NCBI RefSeq assembly: GCF_000745125.1
Contig: NZ_JQNF01000010.1
Span: 744,001 to 808,000 of the forward strand
Length of the DNA stretch: 64,000 nucleotides
Direction: 5' to 3'
Source: Carnobacterium jeotgali MS3
GTDB lineage: Bacteria; Bacillota; Bacilli; Lactobacillales; Carnobacteriaceae
The notes under the pieces are model-generated. The model had not been told where the DNA came from, made no database searches, and worked only from the letters and a program-made list of their open reading frames with translations. This document shows, one piece after another, positions 36,254 to 45,517 of this stretch. The number at the start of each line of letters is the position of its first letter. The stretch's first letter is position 1. A program made the position numbers and the translations under genes.

Positions 36254-37927
36254 CCTGAATAATTCATAGATCTAATTTTTTTGGGAAAATAACGTTTATA
36301 CATCGATTTGAGTTGAATTTTCTTTTTTCAACCGGTTTGTACTTGCGAAAACAGATTTCCTTTTGTTTTTTTAACGAAGATAGGGAATCTGGAGCTGTTT
36401 TTGGGCGCACGAATCCCTTGGTGATTCCATGTCTTTTTAAAAGCTGATTGCTATTTTACACTTGCCAACTGAGTTGCTGGATTTTGTCCAGTAACTGATA
36501 AAACAAGTCTTGATAGACATGGGAGGAGCTCATCCGTAAAAGCAATCTACGGCCACTGCGGACTAATTTACCCGCGACCTTGAACAGGCGGAGCCGCAAT
36601 GTGTCGACTTGGAATGTCGCTTCCTTTTCAGGTAGACATATGGTCTTCATGAAGTTGACCAGGTTGTAAGCCAACAGGCTTACCATCATCCGTGCATGAT
36701 TTTCCAAGAAGCTTGAGCTATCCGTCTTGTCGAAATAGAACCCATTTTTTGCTTCCTTGATGAAGTTCTCCATGGTGCCGCGTTTATGGTAAATCTGGAA
36801 GATGGTTTTCGCGGATAGTTCCTCGTGAAAATTAGTGACCACGTACTCGTGACTGAACACCAGCTGATTCGATTCCCGAGTCGATTTGATACAGATTCGA
36901 CGTTTTTGGGACCAGCTATTGGCTTGATAGAACGCGGAATAGTAGTGGACTTCCCTTTCCTCCCAGGGATGGTCGTCCCCAACCAGGACAAAGGTTTCCG
37001 CTAGTTTTTCCACGACTTTATTTGATTTCAGGCGGATGACATAGAAACTTTCGTTGGATTCACACGTATCATAGACCTCGGGCGTCGCAAAGCCGCTGTC
37101 TCCCCGGACCAAAATATCAGTGCAGGGAAGGACTTGACGGTAATGTATGAGCATCGGTGCCAGAAAATCTTTTACACCTTTTGACGTATACACATTTCCA
37201 GAACGAAGTTCTGCTTTCAGAAAGTCTCCCGTAAGGCCATCGAAGGCTACCAACGGATGATAGCCCTGTGTGCCGTAATGGGCATTGTACTCAGTCTTTT
37301 CTTGATTCCCGAACGTATCCGAATGTGTGGAATCTAAATCGATGATCATTTGGGTATTGTTCCGTTCCATGCGGACCTTGTCCAGCATGGCTTGGTTCAG
37401 TTCCTGGAACTGTGCAATGTTCTCCTCGCTGATCCGGTCCCAGAAGCGGGATAGCGAGGCCTGGGAGGCGATGGCTTCCTTATCCAAAACCAACCGAAAA
37501 ATGGGATCTTCCTTCAAGAGATTGGCGGATGAATCTGCGGAATATCCGGCAATCAACTGGAAGAGCAGCTGTTCGAGCAGGGAGATGTTGTCATGAGTCC
37601 AATAAATACGGTCCTCATTGAAGTGGAGGAATTGCTTCGCGAACGAATAAAATCCAAGCGAATTCATGAATTCCTTCACCAAGATGAGACCGGCATCTGA
37701 CGAAAGATTACCACCGGTGTTTGACACCACCATTTTAGAGTTGAATTTTACGTGTTTTTCCTGTAATGTAGCCATTGAGAGAACCCCTTTCTTGGTTTAG
37801 TTTAGACACTTTAACCATAGCAGATTGGGGTTCTTTTTGTACACCCAAAGGGTGCGGTAAAAGAAAAGAAGAACCGTGCGTTAATAAGCTTTTAATAGAG
37901 TTTCAGAAATTCTATGAATTATTCAGG
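36254..37927 (-). mobile_element. IS1380-family insertion sequence, 1674 bp
   Basis: Perfect 17-bp terminal inverted repeats CCTGAATAATTCATAGA (36254-36270) and TCTATGAATTATTCAGG (37911-37927) bound the element. The flanks repeat TAATT directly (36249-36253 and 37928-37932), the 4-5 bp duplication expected for this family. The interior is visibly richer in G and C than the surrounding DNA. About 185 bp on the left and 135 bp on the right are non-coding. Confidence 0.95.
36456..37775 (-). CDS. IS1380-family transposase
   Basis: The 439-residue protein matches the IS1380 (DDE_Tnp_1-like) transposases: NTGGNLSSDAGLILVKEF at the N-terminus, catalytic motifs in IIDLDSTHSDTFG, VRGDSGFA and GTMENFIKEAKNGF. 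It is full length with no interruption. Codon use is more GC-rich than that of neighbours, which supports recent arrival. Confidence 0.95.
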   Translation of the reverse strand: MATLQEKHVKFNSKMVVSNTGGNLSSDAGLILVKEFMNSLGFYSFAKQFLHFNEDRIYWTHDNISLLEQLLFQLIAGYSADSSANLLKEDPIFRLVLDKEAIASQASLSRFWDRISEENIAQFQELNQAMLDKVRMERNNTQMIIDLDSTHSDTFGNQEKTEYNAHYGTQGYHPLVAFDGLTGDFLKAELRSGNVYTSKGVKDFLAPMLIHYRQVLPCTDILVRGDSGFATPEVYDTCESNESFYVIRLKSNKVVEKLAETFVLVGDDHPWEEREVHYYSAFYQANSWSQKRRICIKSTRESNQLVFSHEYVVTNFHEELSAKTIFQIYHKRGTMENFIKEAKNGFYFDKTDSSSFLENHARMMVSLLAYNLVNFMKTICLPEKEATFQVDTLRLRLFKVAGKLVRSGRRLLLRMSSSHVYQDLFYQLLDKIQQLSWQV

Positions 37928-38038
37928 TAATTGAATAAATTTATAGTTTTTATTAAAAACCCAAAAATACTAGTAAGTATGAAAGATTAGCTACAAGACC
38001 TTTATTTTGTGAATGGATAAACAAAGGAGCAGAAGTTT

Positions 38039-38557
38039 ATGAAAAAAAAGTCGTTTTATTTCTTTTTTATTTTAACAGGTTTAATCTTGGTCTTTTTGGT
38101 GCGTAATCCACTTTGTACTGTGAAATCTATAGATTATAAGGCGGAAGGTCCTTTTAATGAACAAACAAAGGTCATAGCTGTTCCACAACATGCACTATAC
38201 GACTATGTAGAAGTTAGTAAAGAAATAGTATACACTTCAGACTATGCGGCTAATCAATCCAGTCAAGGGACTAAGTTTCCCACGGAAGAGGGTTTTCATT
38301 GGACTGAAGATGATGGAACTCATTTAACTGCGAGAAGTACAGATCATTCTTTTGGCCGTGTTGATCCGTTGGGTGGAATAGTGGTGAACGTTCCCAATAG
38401 AACGGATCATTTTAGACTAAAAGTAAAAGAAGGATGGGAAGTAACAAAAACAGCTGTATATGCATACTCAGAAAGTAGTGGCAGTAAAAAGTTCCTTTAC
38501 TACATCTATCCATCGACATTATATAATCGGGAATTTACATCCGTAATAGTGAATTAA
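38039..38557 (+). CDS. Hypothetical exported or membrane-anchored protein
   Basis: The 172-residue protein has a lysine-rich N-terminus followed by a hydrophobic helix (about residues 6-22) and a polar domain. A cysteine follows (Cys26), but the preceding residues do not make a lipobox. No family is recognised. AAAGGAGCAG precedes the ATG. It closes the accessory stretch and is followed by a terminator. Confidence 0.6.
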   Translation: MKKKSFYFFFILTGLILVFLVRNPLCTVKSIDYKAEGPFNEQTKVIAVPQHALYDYVEVSKEIVYTSDYAANQSSQGTKFPTEEGFHWTEDDGTHLTARSTDHSFGRVDPLGGIVVNVPNRTDHFRLKVKEGWEVTKTAVYAYSESSGSKKFLYYIYPSTLYNREFTSVIVN

Positions 38558-38616
38558 GAATCTTAATATGACGAGTTGAATACTAGTGAAAATATGGAAA
38601 ACTGCATCTCTTAGTT

Positions 38617-38661
38617 AAAGTTAGTTGTAGGTGCTATTACAGACTTGCAACTAACTTTTTT
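38617..38661 (+). terminator. Terminator after the exported hypothetical protein gene
   Basis: AAAGTTAGTTG pairs with CAACTAACTTT around a 20-base loop and runs into six T residues. Confidence 0.8.
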
Positions 38662-38768
38662 AGTATGCATAAGTAAATACAAGACAACAGATAGTTGTTT
38701 GAAATTTGTTGTTCATTTGCACAATTAATTTTGTTAAATTGACAATGGCTTTTTCTTGTAATGAAAAA

Positions 38769-38787
38769 TATAATGTAAGCGCACACA
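38769..38787 (+). promoter_or_regulatory. -10 box and overlapping cre site of the glycerate operon
   Basis: TATAAT (38769-38774) is overlapped by ATGTAAGCGCACACA (38773-38787), which fits the cre consensus at every fixed position. A TTGACA lies at 38739 but at 24 bp spacing, so the -35 box is unsure. The overlap implies CcpA repression. Confidence 0.7.
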
Positions 38788-38811
38788 GATGAAGTTGGGA
38801 GATGTTTAAAG

Positions 38812-40104
38812 ATGTTAGATAGTGCGATTCCATGGTTTGCAGCAATTATTGGATTGATCGTTGCAATTGTACTGATATTGAAAAAATTCAATCCAGTGTA
38901 TTCTTTATTTTTTGGAGCCATCGTTGGTTGCTTAGTAGGTGGAGCTTCCTTAGTAGATACTATTGATATTCTAATCAGTGGTACACAAAGCGTTATTGGA
39001 ACTGCTATTCGCGTTCTTGCTGCAGGAATGCTTGCAGGTGTAATGATGGAATCTGGAGCAGCAGAATCCATTGCGAACGCGATTGTAACGAAACTTGGAG
39101 ATAAGAAAGCCATCTTATCATTGGCTCTTTCGACAATGATCATAACGGCTGTAGGAGTATTTATTCCGGTAGCAGTCCTAATTGTTGCTCCAATTGCATT
39201 ATCCGTTGGAAAACAAACAGGAATTAGTAAAATTGCATTATTAACAGCTTTATCAGGTGGAGGGAAAGCAGGAAATATTATTTCGCCTAATCCAAATACG
39301 ATTGCAGCAGCTGATGGTTTTGGCTTAAATTTGAGCAGTGTGATGTTAGCAGGTTTTATTCCAGCTTTGTTCGGACTTGCAACAGCTGTTATTGTAGCGA
39401 ATTTAATTAAAAATAAAGGTGAAATGGTAAGAGATAGGGATATCCTTAAGAAAGAAGTAAAAGAATTAATGCCATTGGGAAAGGCGCTGATTGCGCCGAT
39501 GCTTTCAATTGTTCTTTTATTGGTTAACCCAATTGGGACCCTATTAAAAATAGAGGTCCTCACAAATTTAAAAATTGATGCATTATATATTCTACCTTTT
39601 GCTTCAATCATAGGAACGCTCGCAATGGGACATGCGAATAAAATTAGTGAATACGCTTCTTCAGGAATTAGACGAGTCACAGATACGGTACTTATTTTGA
39701 TAGGAGCCGGTGCAATTGCAGGATTGATATCTGCTTCTGATTTATCTGTTCAAGTTGTAAAATTAATTCATACAATAGGTATTTCTGGCACATTCTTAGC
39801 ACCAATCTCAGGTATCTTGATGGGATTAGCTGTAGGATCAACGTCTACTGCTGTTATATTGGCTACTGGATCATTTGGACAAGCCATTCTAGATACAGGA
39901 ACTTCTTCTTTAGCAGCATCTGTAATGGTTCATACAGGAGCAACCGTTATTGATAGTGTTCCACAAGGGAATTATTTCCATATTAGTGCAAATAGTATGA
40001 ACATGACGATAAAAGAAAGATTGAAGGTTATTCCCTACGAGATGTGTGTAGGTGGGTCAATGACTGTAGTTGCAACTATTTTATATGGATTTATTCTGAA
40101 CTAA
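38812..40104 (+). CDS. GntP-family permease, probably for glycerate
   Basis: The 430-residue, 12-helix protein belongs to the gluconate:H+ symporter (GntP) family, with the conserved G-G-G-K-A-G-N-I-I-S-P-N-P-N-T-I-A-A motif (about 145-162) and GSTSTAVILATGSFGQ near the C-terminus. GGGAGATG precedes the ATG by seven bases. The adjacent glycerate kinase and downstream CdaR-type regulator indicate D-glycerate or a related acid as substrate; this is inference from context. Confidence 0.87.
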   Translation: MLDSAIPWFAAIIGLIVAIVLILKKFNPVYSLFFGAIVGCLVGGASLVDTIDILISGTQSVIGTAIRVLAAGMLAGVMMESGAAESIANAIVTKLGDKKAILSLALSTMIITAVGVFIPVAVLIVAPIALSVGKQTGISKIALLTALSGGGKAGNIISPNPNTIAAADGFGLNLSSVMLAGFIPALFGLATAVIVANLIKNKGEMVRDRDILKKEVKELMPLGKALIAPMLSIVLLLVNPIGTLLKIEVLTNLKIDALYILPFASIIGTLAMGHANKISEYASSGIRRVTDTVLILIGAGAIAGLISASDLSVQVVKLIHTIGISGTFLAPISGILMGLAVGSTSTAVILATGSFGQAILDTGTSSLAASVMVHTGATVIDSVPQGNYFHISANSMNMTIKERLKVIPYEMCVGGSMTVVATILYGFILN

Positions 40105-40127
40105 TTAATGGAAAAGAGGCAAATATA

Positions 40128-41279
40128 ATGGTAAAAAGATTTGTTGTTGCACCAGATTCGTTTAAGGAAAGTATGAGTGCAAAAGAAGCCTGTGAAGCAA
40201 TGGCTAGAGGGATCAGAAAAGTATTCAAGGATGCAGAAATCAGTCTTGTTCCAATGGCTGATGGAGGCGAAGGAACGGTTGATTCGTTAGTAGATGCAAC
40301 AGAAGGAAGACGAATCAATGTTGAAGTGTCCGGTCCGATTCCTGAAGAAAAAGTAACGGCCTATTTTGGTGTTTTAGGTGACAATAAAACAGCAGTCATT
40401 GAAATGGCAAAAGCAAATGGGATTGAATTGTTGCCAAAAGAGCGTCGAAACCCATTGATTACTTCTACATATGGCACAGGAGAATTGATCAAAGCGGCTC
40501 TGGATCACGGTGTAGAAAAAATTATTATCGGAATTGGCGGTAGCGTAACGAATGATGGTGGAGCTGGAATGGCCGAAGCATTGGGTGTGAAGTTTTTAGA
40601 CGAAAATGGACAATCGCTTCCTCAAGGAGGAGGAGCTTTAAATCAATTAGTATCAATCGATACTGCTGAATTAGATCCTCGAATAAAAGAAATCGAAATT
40701 GAAGTTGCCAGTGATGTTACAAATCCATTGACTGGAGAGCATGGGGCTGCTCATGTATTTGGTCCTCAAAAGGGAGCTACACCAGAAATGGTGCAACAAT
40801 TAGACTCTAATTTAAAACATTATGCGCACATTATTCAAAAAGATGTAAAAAAATCTATTGAACATCTACCTGGAGCTGGGGCAGCAGGTGGACTAGGCGC
40901 TGGTTTACTAGCTTTTACAAATGCAACACTAAGACCTGGAATTGACATTGTTATTGAGATCAATCAACTAGAGGAACAAATTGCTGAAGCTGATTTTATT
41001 TTTACTGGCGAAGGTGGCATGGATTTTCAAACTAAGTTCGGAAAAGCGCCATATGGGGTCGCAAAAGTTGCAAAACACTATCAAAAACCCGTCTTTGCTT
41101 GTGCTGGTTACATTGGAAAAGATGTTGGTGTGCTATATGACGAAGGGATGACGGCTATTTTTGGGATTCTTTCAAAGGCCGAATCGATTGACGAAGCTTT
41201 GAAAAGTGGTGCATTAAATCTAGAACGAACCTGTGAAAACATTGCTCGAATCTTATCCTTAACCAATGAACAGAAATAA
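40128..41279 (+). CDS. Glycerate 2-kinase (GarK/GlxK type)
   Basis: The 383 residues match type I glycerate kinases: VVAPDSFKESMSAKEAC at the N-terminus, the PMADGGEGTVDSL motif, the IGGSVTNDGGAGMAEALG glycine-rich block (about 120-137) and GEGGMDFQT. It phosphorylates D-glycerate to 2-phosphoglycerate. I chose ATG 40128, preceded by AAAAGAGGC. It starts 24 bp after the permease stop, so the two are co-transcribed. Confidence 0.94.
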   Translation: MVKRFVVAPDSFKESMSAKEACEAMARGIRKVFKDAEISLVPMADGGEGTVDSLVDATEGRRINVEVSGPIPEEKVTAYFGVLGDNKTAVIEMAKANGIELLPKERRNPLITSTYGTGELIKAALDHGVEKIIIGIGGSVTNDGGAGMAEALGVKFLDENGQSLPQGGGALNQLVSIDTAELDPRIKEIEIEVASDVTNPLTGEHGAAHVFGPQKGATPEMVQQLDSNLKHYAHIIQKDVKKSIEHLPGAGAAGGLGAGLLAFTNATLRPGIDIVIEINQLEEQIAEADFIFTGEGGMDFQTKFGKAPYGVAKVAKHYQKPVFACAGYIGKDVGVLYDEGMTAIFGILSKAESIDEALKSGALNLERTCENIARILSLTNEQK

Positions 41280-41350
41280 GCCTCATCTATTTTAGGAGAT
41301 ATACTTGATATTTTAAGTTTATAAGAAGATACTTTAACTTAGAAGCTAAG

Positions 41351-41389
41351 AAAAAACAGTTTAGGATGTATCATTCTAAACTGTTTTTT
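41351..41389 (+). terminator. Terminator after the glycerate kinase gene
   Basis: AAAAAACAGTTTAG pairs with CTAAACTGTTTTTT around an 11-base loop. Confidence 0.9.
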
Positions 41390-41414
41390 GTATAGAAAAG
41401 GTGGCAGAAGTAAC

Positions 41415-42440
41415 GTGTTAACGAATATTCAGGCTAGTCTAATCGTCAGTAAACTTATGGAAGATATTCCTTACAATATCAATATTATGAATGACTTAGG
41501 TATTATTATTGCAAGTGGCGACAGTAATCGTATTGGAACTTCGCATAGAGCAGCTGAACGTGCAATTAAAGAAAAGAAGATTATAGAGGTTTATCAAGAT
41601 ACGCATTTAGAGAAAAAAGGGACAAACGAGCCAATAATATATGAAGACACTATTATTGGAGTAGTTGGAATTACAGGTGATCCTAATGAAGTTCGTCCAT
41701 TCACAAAAATTGTTAAAACAGTCGCGTTGCTTTTGATTGAAGAATTAAATATTTATAAACAAAAAGAAGAGAACAGAGTAGCTAAGAATGAATTTTTGAA
41801 ACAAGTCCGTCTATCAGATGGCATGTACACGGAACTGCTGAAAAAAGAAGCTAGTGAAAAATACGAGTTAGAATTAGGGCAGCCCTATTATGGTGTCTTT
41901 GCTGAAAGGAAGGAAATACTGAGAGCAATTGCGTCTAAGAAAGAACTATTTGAATGGTCTGAAGGTTCTATTATTTTTATGGAGACTGTTGATTCATTAG
42001 AAACAGCTACTAATGAATTTATTATCATCAGCTCTAGTGAAAAAAACATTGATCAAATTCTTCAAGATATCAAACAGACATATGCTTTGCTATCTTTTTT
42101 AAACACAAAGAAAGAAGGAATAAATAAAACAGAGAGCTGCTATTTAGCTAATTTATTTTCATTTTCTCTTCCCCCTAATCAGAAACTGTTGAAGAAGATA
42201 AAGGAAGTGGCACCAGAATACGCAGAAACACTAATCAGTTTTGCGAGGAATAATAAAAGTATCAATGACACTTCGCTAAAACTTCATATTCATAGAAACA
42301 CATTAAATTATAGAATTCAAAAAATTGAAGAACTAACTGGCAAAAATCCTCGTATTTGGTATGAATTATGGGAACTGTTTTATCATTTTGCTTATCACAG
42401 CATGAATGAGGACGTTAACGAAAGGACAAGCTTTATTTGA
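41415..42440 (+). CDS. CdaR-family sugar diacid regulator
   Basis: The 341-residue protein has an N-terminal sugar-diacid recognition domain (about 1-130, with YNINIMNDLGIIIASGDSNRIG). It ends in a PucR-type helix-turn-helix (NDTSLKLHIHRNTLNYRIQK). CdaR proteins bind glycerate, glucarate or galactarate and activate the cognate genes. I chose GTG 41415; an AGGTGG lies 11 bases upstream, so the start is not certain. Its place after the glycerate permease-kinase pair fits a role as their activator. Confidence 0.88.
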   Translation: MLTNIQASLIVSKLMEDIPYNINIMNDLGIIIASGDSNRIGTSHRAAERAIKEKKIIEVYQDTHLEKKGTNEPIIYEDTIIGVVGITGDPNEVRPFTKIVKTVALLLIEELNIYKQKEENRVAKNEFLKQVRLSDGMYTELLKKEASEKYELELGQPYYGVFAERKEILRAIASKKELFEWSEGSIIFMETVDSLETATNEFIIISSSEKNIDQILQDIKQTYALLSFLNTKKEGINKTESCYLANLFSFSLPPNQKLLKKIKEVAPEYAETLISFARNNKSINDTSLKLHIHRNTLNYRIQKIEELTGKNPRIWYELWELFYHFAYHSMNEDVNERTSFI

Positions 42441-42608
42441 TAAAGAACGCTATACAAAAGTAGGATTAACACCCACATAAATTATTGGAAAAGAAGTATT
42501 TGAGGAAAGGAGTTTAACTGTATAGTTAGGGATGGAATATTTAAAGGAAATATCGGAAATTCTGATGTAATTTTTTGATTTCTTTAGTGTATTGTTATTT
42601 AAATAATT

Positions 42609-42653
42609 AAAGAGAAAGACCACCTAATACATTTCATGGTGGTCTTTCTCTTT
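42609..42653. terminator. Bidirectional terminator between the CdaR and ArsR genes
   Basis: AAAGAGAAAGACCACC (42609-42624) and GGTGGTCTTTCTCTTT (42638-42653) form a perfect 16-bp stem with A and T tracts outside. Confidence 0.92.
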
Positions 42654-42683
42654 AAGCAAAGCCTCAACTAAAAGGCTGCAAAG

Positions 42684-42995
42684 TTAGTTGGATTCTTTGC
42701 TATGGGTGATAACTTGTTCCAAGATATTGAAAACATGATCGTCATCTAAACTATAAAAAATCGTTTTCCCCTCTCTTCTGGTTTTAACTAAGTGAGCTTT
42801 TTTTAGTGCGATTAACTTATGAGAAACAGCTGACTGTTCCATATTTATTAAATCAGTAATTTCACCCACACTTAATTCTTGGTCTTTTAATAAATAAATA
42901 ATAGAAAGTCTAGCTTCATTTTGTAAAAGTTTGAATATCTTGCTAACGGAAGTAAGCGTTTCTTGATCTAAGATAGATGGTTCTTTAGTTGTCAT
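42684..42995 (-). CDS. czrA: ArsR/SmtB-family metal repressor (CzrA-like)
   Basis: The 103-residue protein has the ArsR winged helix (SVGEITDLINMEQSAVSHKLIAL) and, in the last helix, the alpha-5 metal site D85-x-H87 with H98 and E101, as in CzrA-type Zn/Co sensors (which have a second histidine in place of the glutamate). It lacks the N-terminal Cys site of CadC. I chose ATG 42995 with AAGGAGG upstream. It is divergent from a Zn/Cd/Co ATPase, its likely target. Confidence 0.87.
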   Translation of the reverse strand: MTTKEPSILDQETLTSVSKIFKLLQNEARLSIIYLLKDQELSVGEITDLINMEQSAVSHKLIALKKAHLVKTRREGKTIFYSLDDDHVFNILEQVITHSKESN

Positions 42996-43099
42996 GGTTA
43001 ACCTCCTTGGATACATTAAGTAAGATTCATGTGTTAAGAATAGCACGCTTTTTTTTAAAAGCAAGAGGAGAAAAGTAACAATAATAAAGCTTGAATTTG

Positions 43100-43127
43100 T
43101 TGACTTTATTCGTATTCGTGGTATACT
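43100..43127 (+). promoter_or_regulatory. Promoter of the metal ATPase gene
   Basis: TTGACT (43100-43105) and TATACT (43122-43127) with a 16-bp spacer, in the divergent region where the ArsR-type repressor should bind. Confidence 0.6.
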
Positions 43128-43206
43128 TTTTTTGAGACACATGAAAAAAAAATCATATATAAAACAGAGTTATTACGATTTAGAAATTTGTACAGGAGGA
43201 ATTTTT

Positions 43207-45390
43207 ATGTCTGAAGAAAAGAAACGCCATGAGTGGATACTTGAAGGGATAGATTGTGCAAATTGTGCGAGTAAAATTGAAAATGGTGTATCAAAAATTG
43301 CGGGCGTCACAAACAGTAACGCTAATTATATGACAAAGACTCTTAGTTTTGATGTTGACAAACAAAAAGAGAAAAACATTCTACCTATCATCAAATTAAA
43401 AATAAACAAACTGGAACCTGATGTAACATTGCTTTCTAAATCAGATAAGCTTCCGATTGGAAAGAATGGCCTGCCAACGGCTGAAAATAAAGAAACAAGC
43501 CAGCTAGAAGAACCGCATCATCCACACGAACATAGCCATGTAGAAAGCAATGTGAAGAAGACCACTAGTCGGTTAGTCATTTCTTTGGTGTTGTTATTAG
43601 TGGCAAATTTTGTTCCTATGAATGAACTGTTATCCTTAGGATTGTTTGTAGTTGCCTATCTTGTAGCAGGATACGATGTAGTCTGGAGAGCCATCAAAAA
43701 TATGTTTAATGGCCAACTATTTGATGAAAACTTTTTGATGACTATCGCTACGATAAGTGCTTTTTATATTCAGGAATATCCAGAAGCGGTAGCTGTTATG
43801 CTATTTTATCAAGTAGGAGAAATTTTTCAAGGTGTTGCGGTCAATAGATCCCGAAGGTCGATTGCTGATTTGATGGATATAAGACCCGATTATGCGAATC
43901 TAAAGCTAGCAGATGGCAACACAAAGAGTGTTGCGCCAGATACGATTAGAGTTGGCGATACGATTGTCATACGGCCAGGGGAAAAAGTTCCTTTAGATGG
44001 GAAGATTGTTACTGGAACGACTTCAATGGATACTTCAGCCTTAACTGGTGAATCGGTTCCTAGAAGTGTGGCAGTAAAAGACAGTGTTTTGAGTGGATTT
44101 ATCAATAAAAATGGTCTAATTGAAGTGGAAGTTGAGAAGCTTTTTTCTGAATCAACGGTTACAAAAATCCTTGATTTAGTAGAAAATGCAAGCAGTCGAA
44201 AGGCACCTACAGAAAACTTTATTACGAAGTTCGCGCGTTACTATACGCCAGCTGTTGTTATTATGGCTTTAATCCTAGCGATTATTCCGCCATTAGTTTT
44301 TCCAGGAGCTACATTTAATGAATGGATCTATCGAGCAAGCATCTTCCTGGTTATTTCTTGTCCGTGTGCATTGGTTGTATCGATTCCTGTTGGTTTTTTT
44401 GGTGGGATTGGATCAGCTTCACAAAAAGGGATTTTGGTGAAAGGTAGTAACTTCTTAGAAGGATTGAACGATATTAAATACGTTATTATGGATAAGACTG
44501 GAACGTTGACAAAGGGTAAATTTGAAATCACGGATATTCAACCTGAAAATGGATGGAATAAACACCAGTTGTTAGAGTTGGCCGCATACGCTGAGACTCA
44601 TTCTTCACATCCAATTGCTGAATCGATTAAAGAAAAATATGAAGAGAAAATTGATGAGAACCGCATTACGGAATACAATGATATTTCTGGTCATGGTATT
44701 CAAGTGAAAGTTGATGGGAAAGAAGTATTAGCAGGAAATGCGAAATTGATGCAAGAGTTCAATATTTCATTTAGGGATTCAAAAGAAATTGGAACCATTA
44801 TTTACCTAGCTGTTGCTAAAAAGTATGTTGGTCATATTTTGATTGCAGACGCAATTAAGGAAGACGCTGCAGCAGGAATAGCGTTAATGAAAGAGAAAGG
44901 TGTAGAGCACGTTATTATGCTAACCGGAGACTCGAAAGCCGTGGGAGAAGCCGTGGCTAAGAAGTTAGGTATTGACGAGTTCTACGCAGAGCTTCTGCCT
45001 CAAGACAAAGTAGAGAAAATGGAAGAAATTATGGCGCGTAAAGGACCAAAAGAAAAAGTCGCTTTTGTCGGTGATGGAATCAATGATACTCCAGTATTAG
45101 CACGTTCAGATATAGGAATTGCAATGGGAGGATTAGGTTCAGACGCAGCAATTGAAGCGGCAGATATCGTTATAATGGACGATAAACCATCTAAAATTGG
45201 AACAGTTATGCAAGTCGCAAAAGATACTAGAAGAATTGTATGGCAAAATATCATTCTAGCACTTGCAGTAAAGGGCTTTTTCTTAATTCTAGGTGCAGTG
45301 GGTATTGCAACAATGTGGGAAGCCGTTTTTGCAGATGTTGGTGTAACGGTTATCGCCGTCCTAAATGCTATGCGCGTATTAAAAAAATAA
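43207..45390 (+). CDS. Zn/Cd/Co-translocating P1B-type ATPase (CadA/ZntA type)
   Basis: The 727-residue protein has an N-terminal heavy-metal domain with Cys17-x-x-Cys20 (DCANCASK) and a histidine-rich linker (HHPHEHSHVESN). It has the membrane CPC motif (SCPCALV), the phosphorylated Asp in DKTGTLT, the SSHPIAES motif and GDGINDTPVLARSD. It exports divalent soft metals across the membrane using ATP. I chose ATG 43207 with AGGAGGAATTTTT. The divergent CzrA-like repressor supports zinc, cobalt or cadmium rather than copper. Confidence 0.94.
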   Translation: MSEEKKRHEWILEGIDCANCASKIENGVSKIAGVTNSNANYMTKTLSFDVDKQKEKNILPIIKLKINKLEPDVTLLSKSDKLPIGKNGLPTAENKETSQLEEPHHPHEHSHVESNVKKTTSRLVISLVLLLVANFVPMNELLSLGLFVVAYLVAGYDVVWRAIKNMFNGQLFDENFLMTIATISAFYIQEYPEAVAVMLFYQVGEIFQGVAVNRSRRSIADLMDIRPDYANLKLADGNTKSVAPDTIRVGDTIVIRPGEKVPLDGKIVTGTTSMDTSALTGESVPRSVAVKDSVLSGFINKNGLIEVEVEKLFSESTVTKILDLVENASSRKAPTENFITKFARYYTPAVVIMALILAIIPPLVFPGATFNEWIYRASIFLVISCPCALVVSIPVGFFGGIGSASQKGILVKGSNFLEGLNDIKYVIMDKTGTLTKGKFEITDIQPENGWNKHQLLELAAYAETHSSHPIAESIKEKYEEKIDENRITEYNDISGHGIQVKVDGKEVLAGNAKLMQEFNISFRDSKEIGTIIYLAVAKKYVGHILIADAIKEDAAAGIALMKEKGVEHVIMLTGDSKAVGEAVAKKLGIDEFYAELLPQDKVEKMEEIMARKGPKEKVAFVGDGINDTPVLARSDIGIAMGGLGSDAAIEAADIVIMDDKPSKIGTVMQVAKDTRRIVWQNIILALAVKGFFLILGAVGIATMWEAVFADVGVTVIAVLNAMRVLKK

Positions 45391-45517
45391 ATAACATCAA
45401 CTAAGAACCACAAAATAGAAATCATCTATGTATTTCTTTATACTAGAGACAGAAACGGGATATAAGAAACGACAATACAGGATAGCACGTATTGCATAAT
45501 GAGGAGATGGAAAAATA

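Noticed and set aside
36686-36991. Second coding frame inside the IS1380 element
   Set aside because: It overlaps the transposase frame on the same strand and arises from the GC-rich codon pattern.
28500-38600. Prophage or integrative element
   Set aside because: No integrase, structural phage, relaxase or replication gene is present; only IS transposases and orphan small genes.
38637-39680. A 347-codon open frame on the minus strand
   Set aside because: It lies entirely opposite the GntP permease gene and reads as the complement of hydrophobic codons, with no ribosome site.
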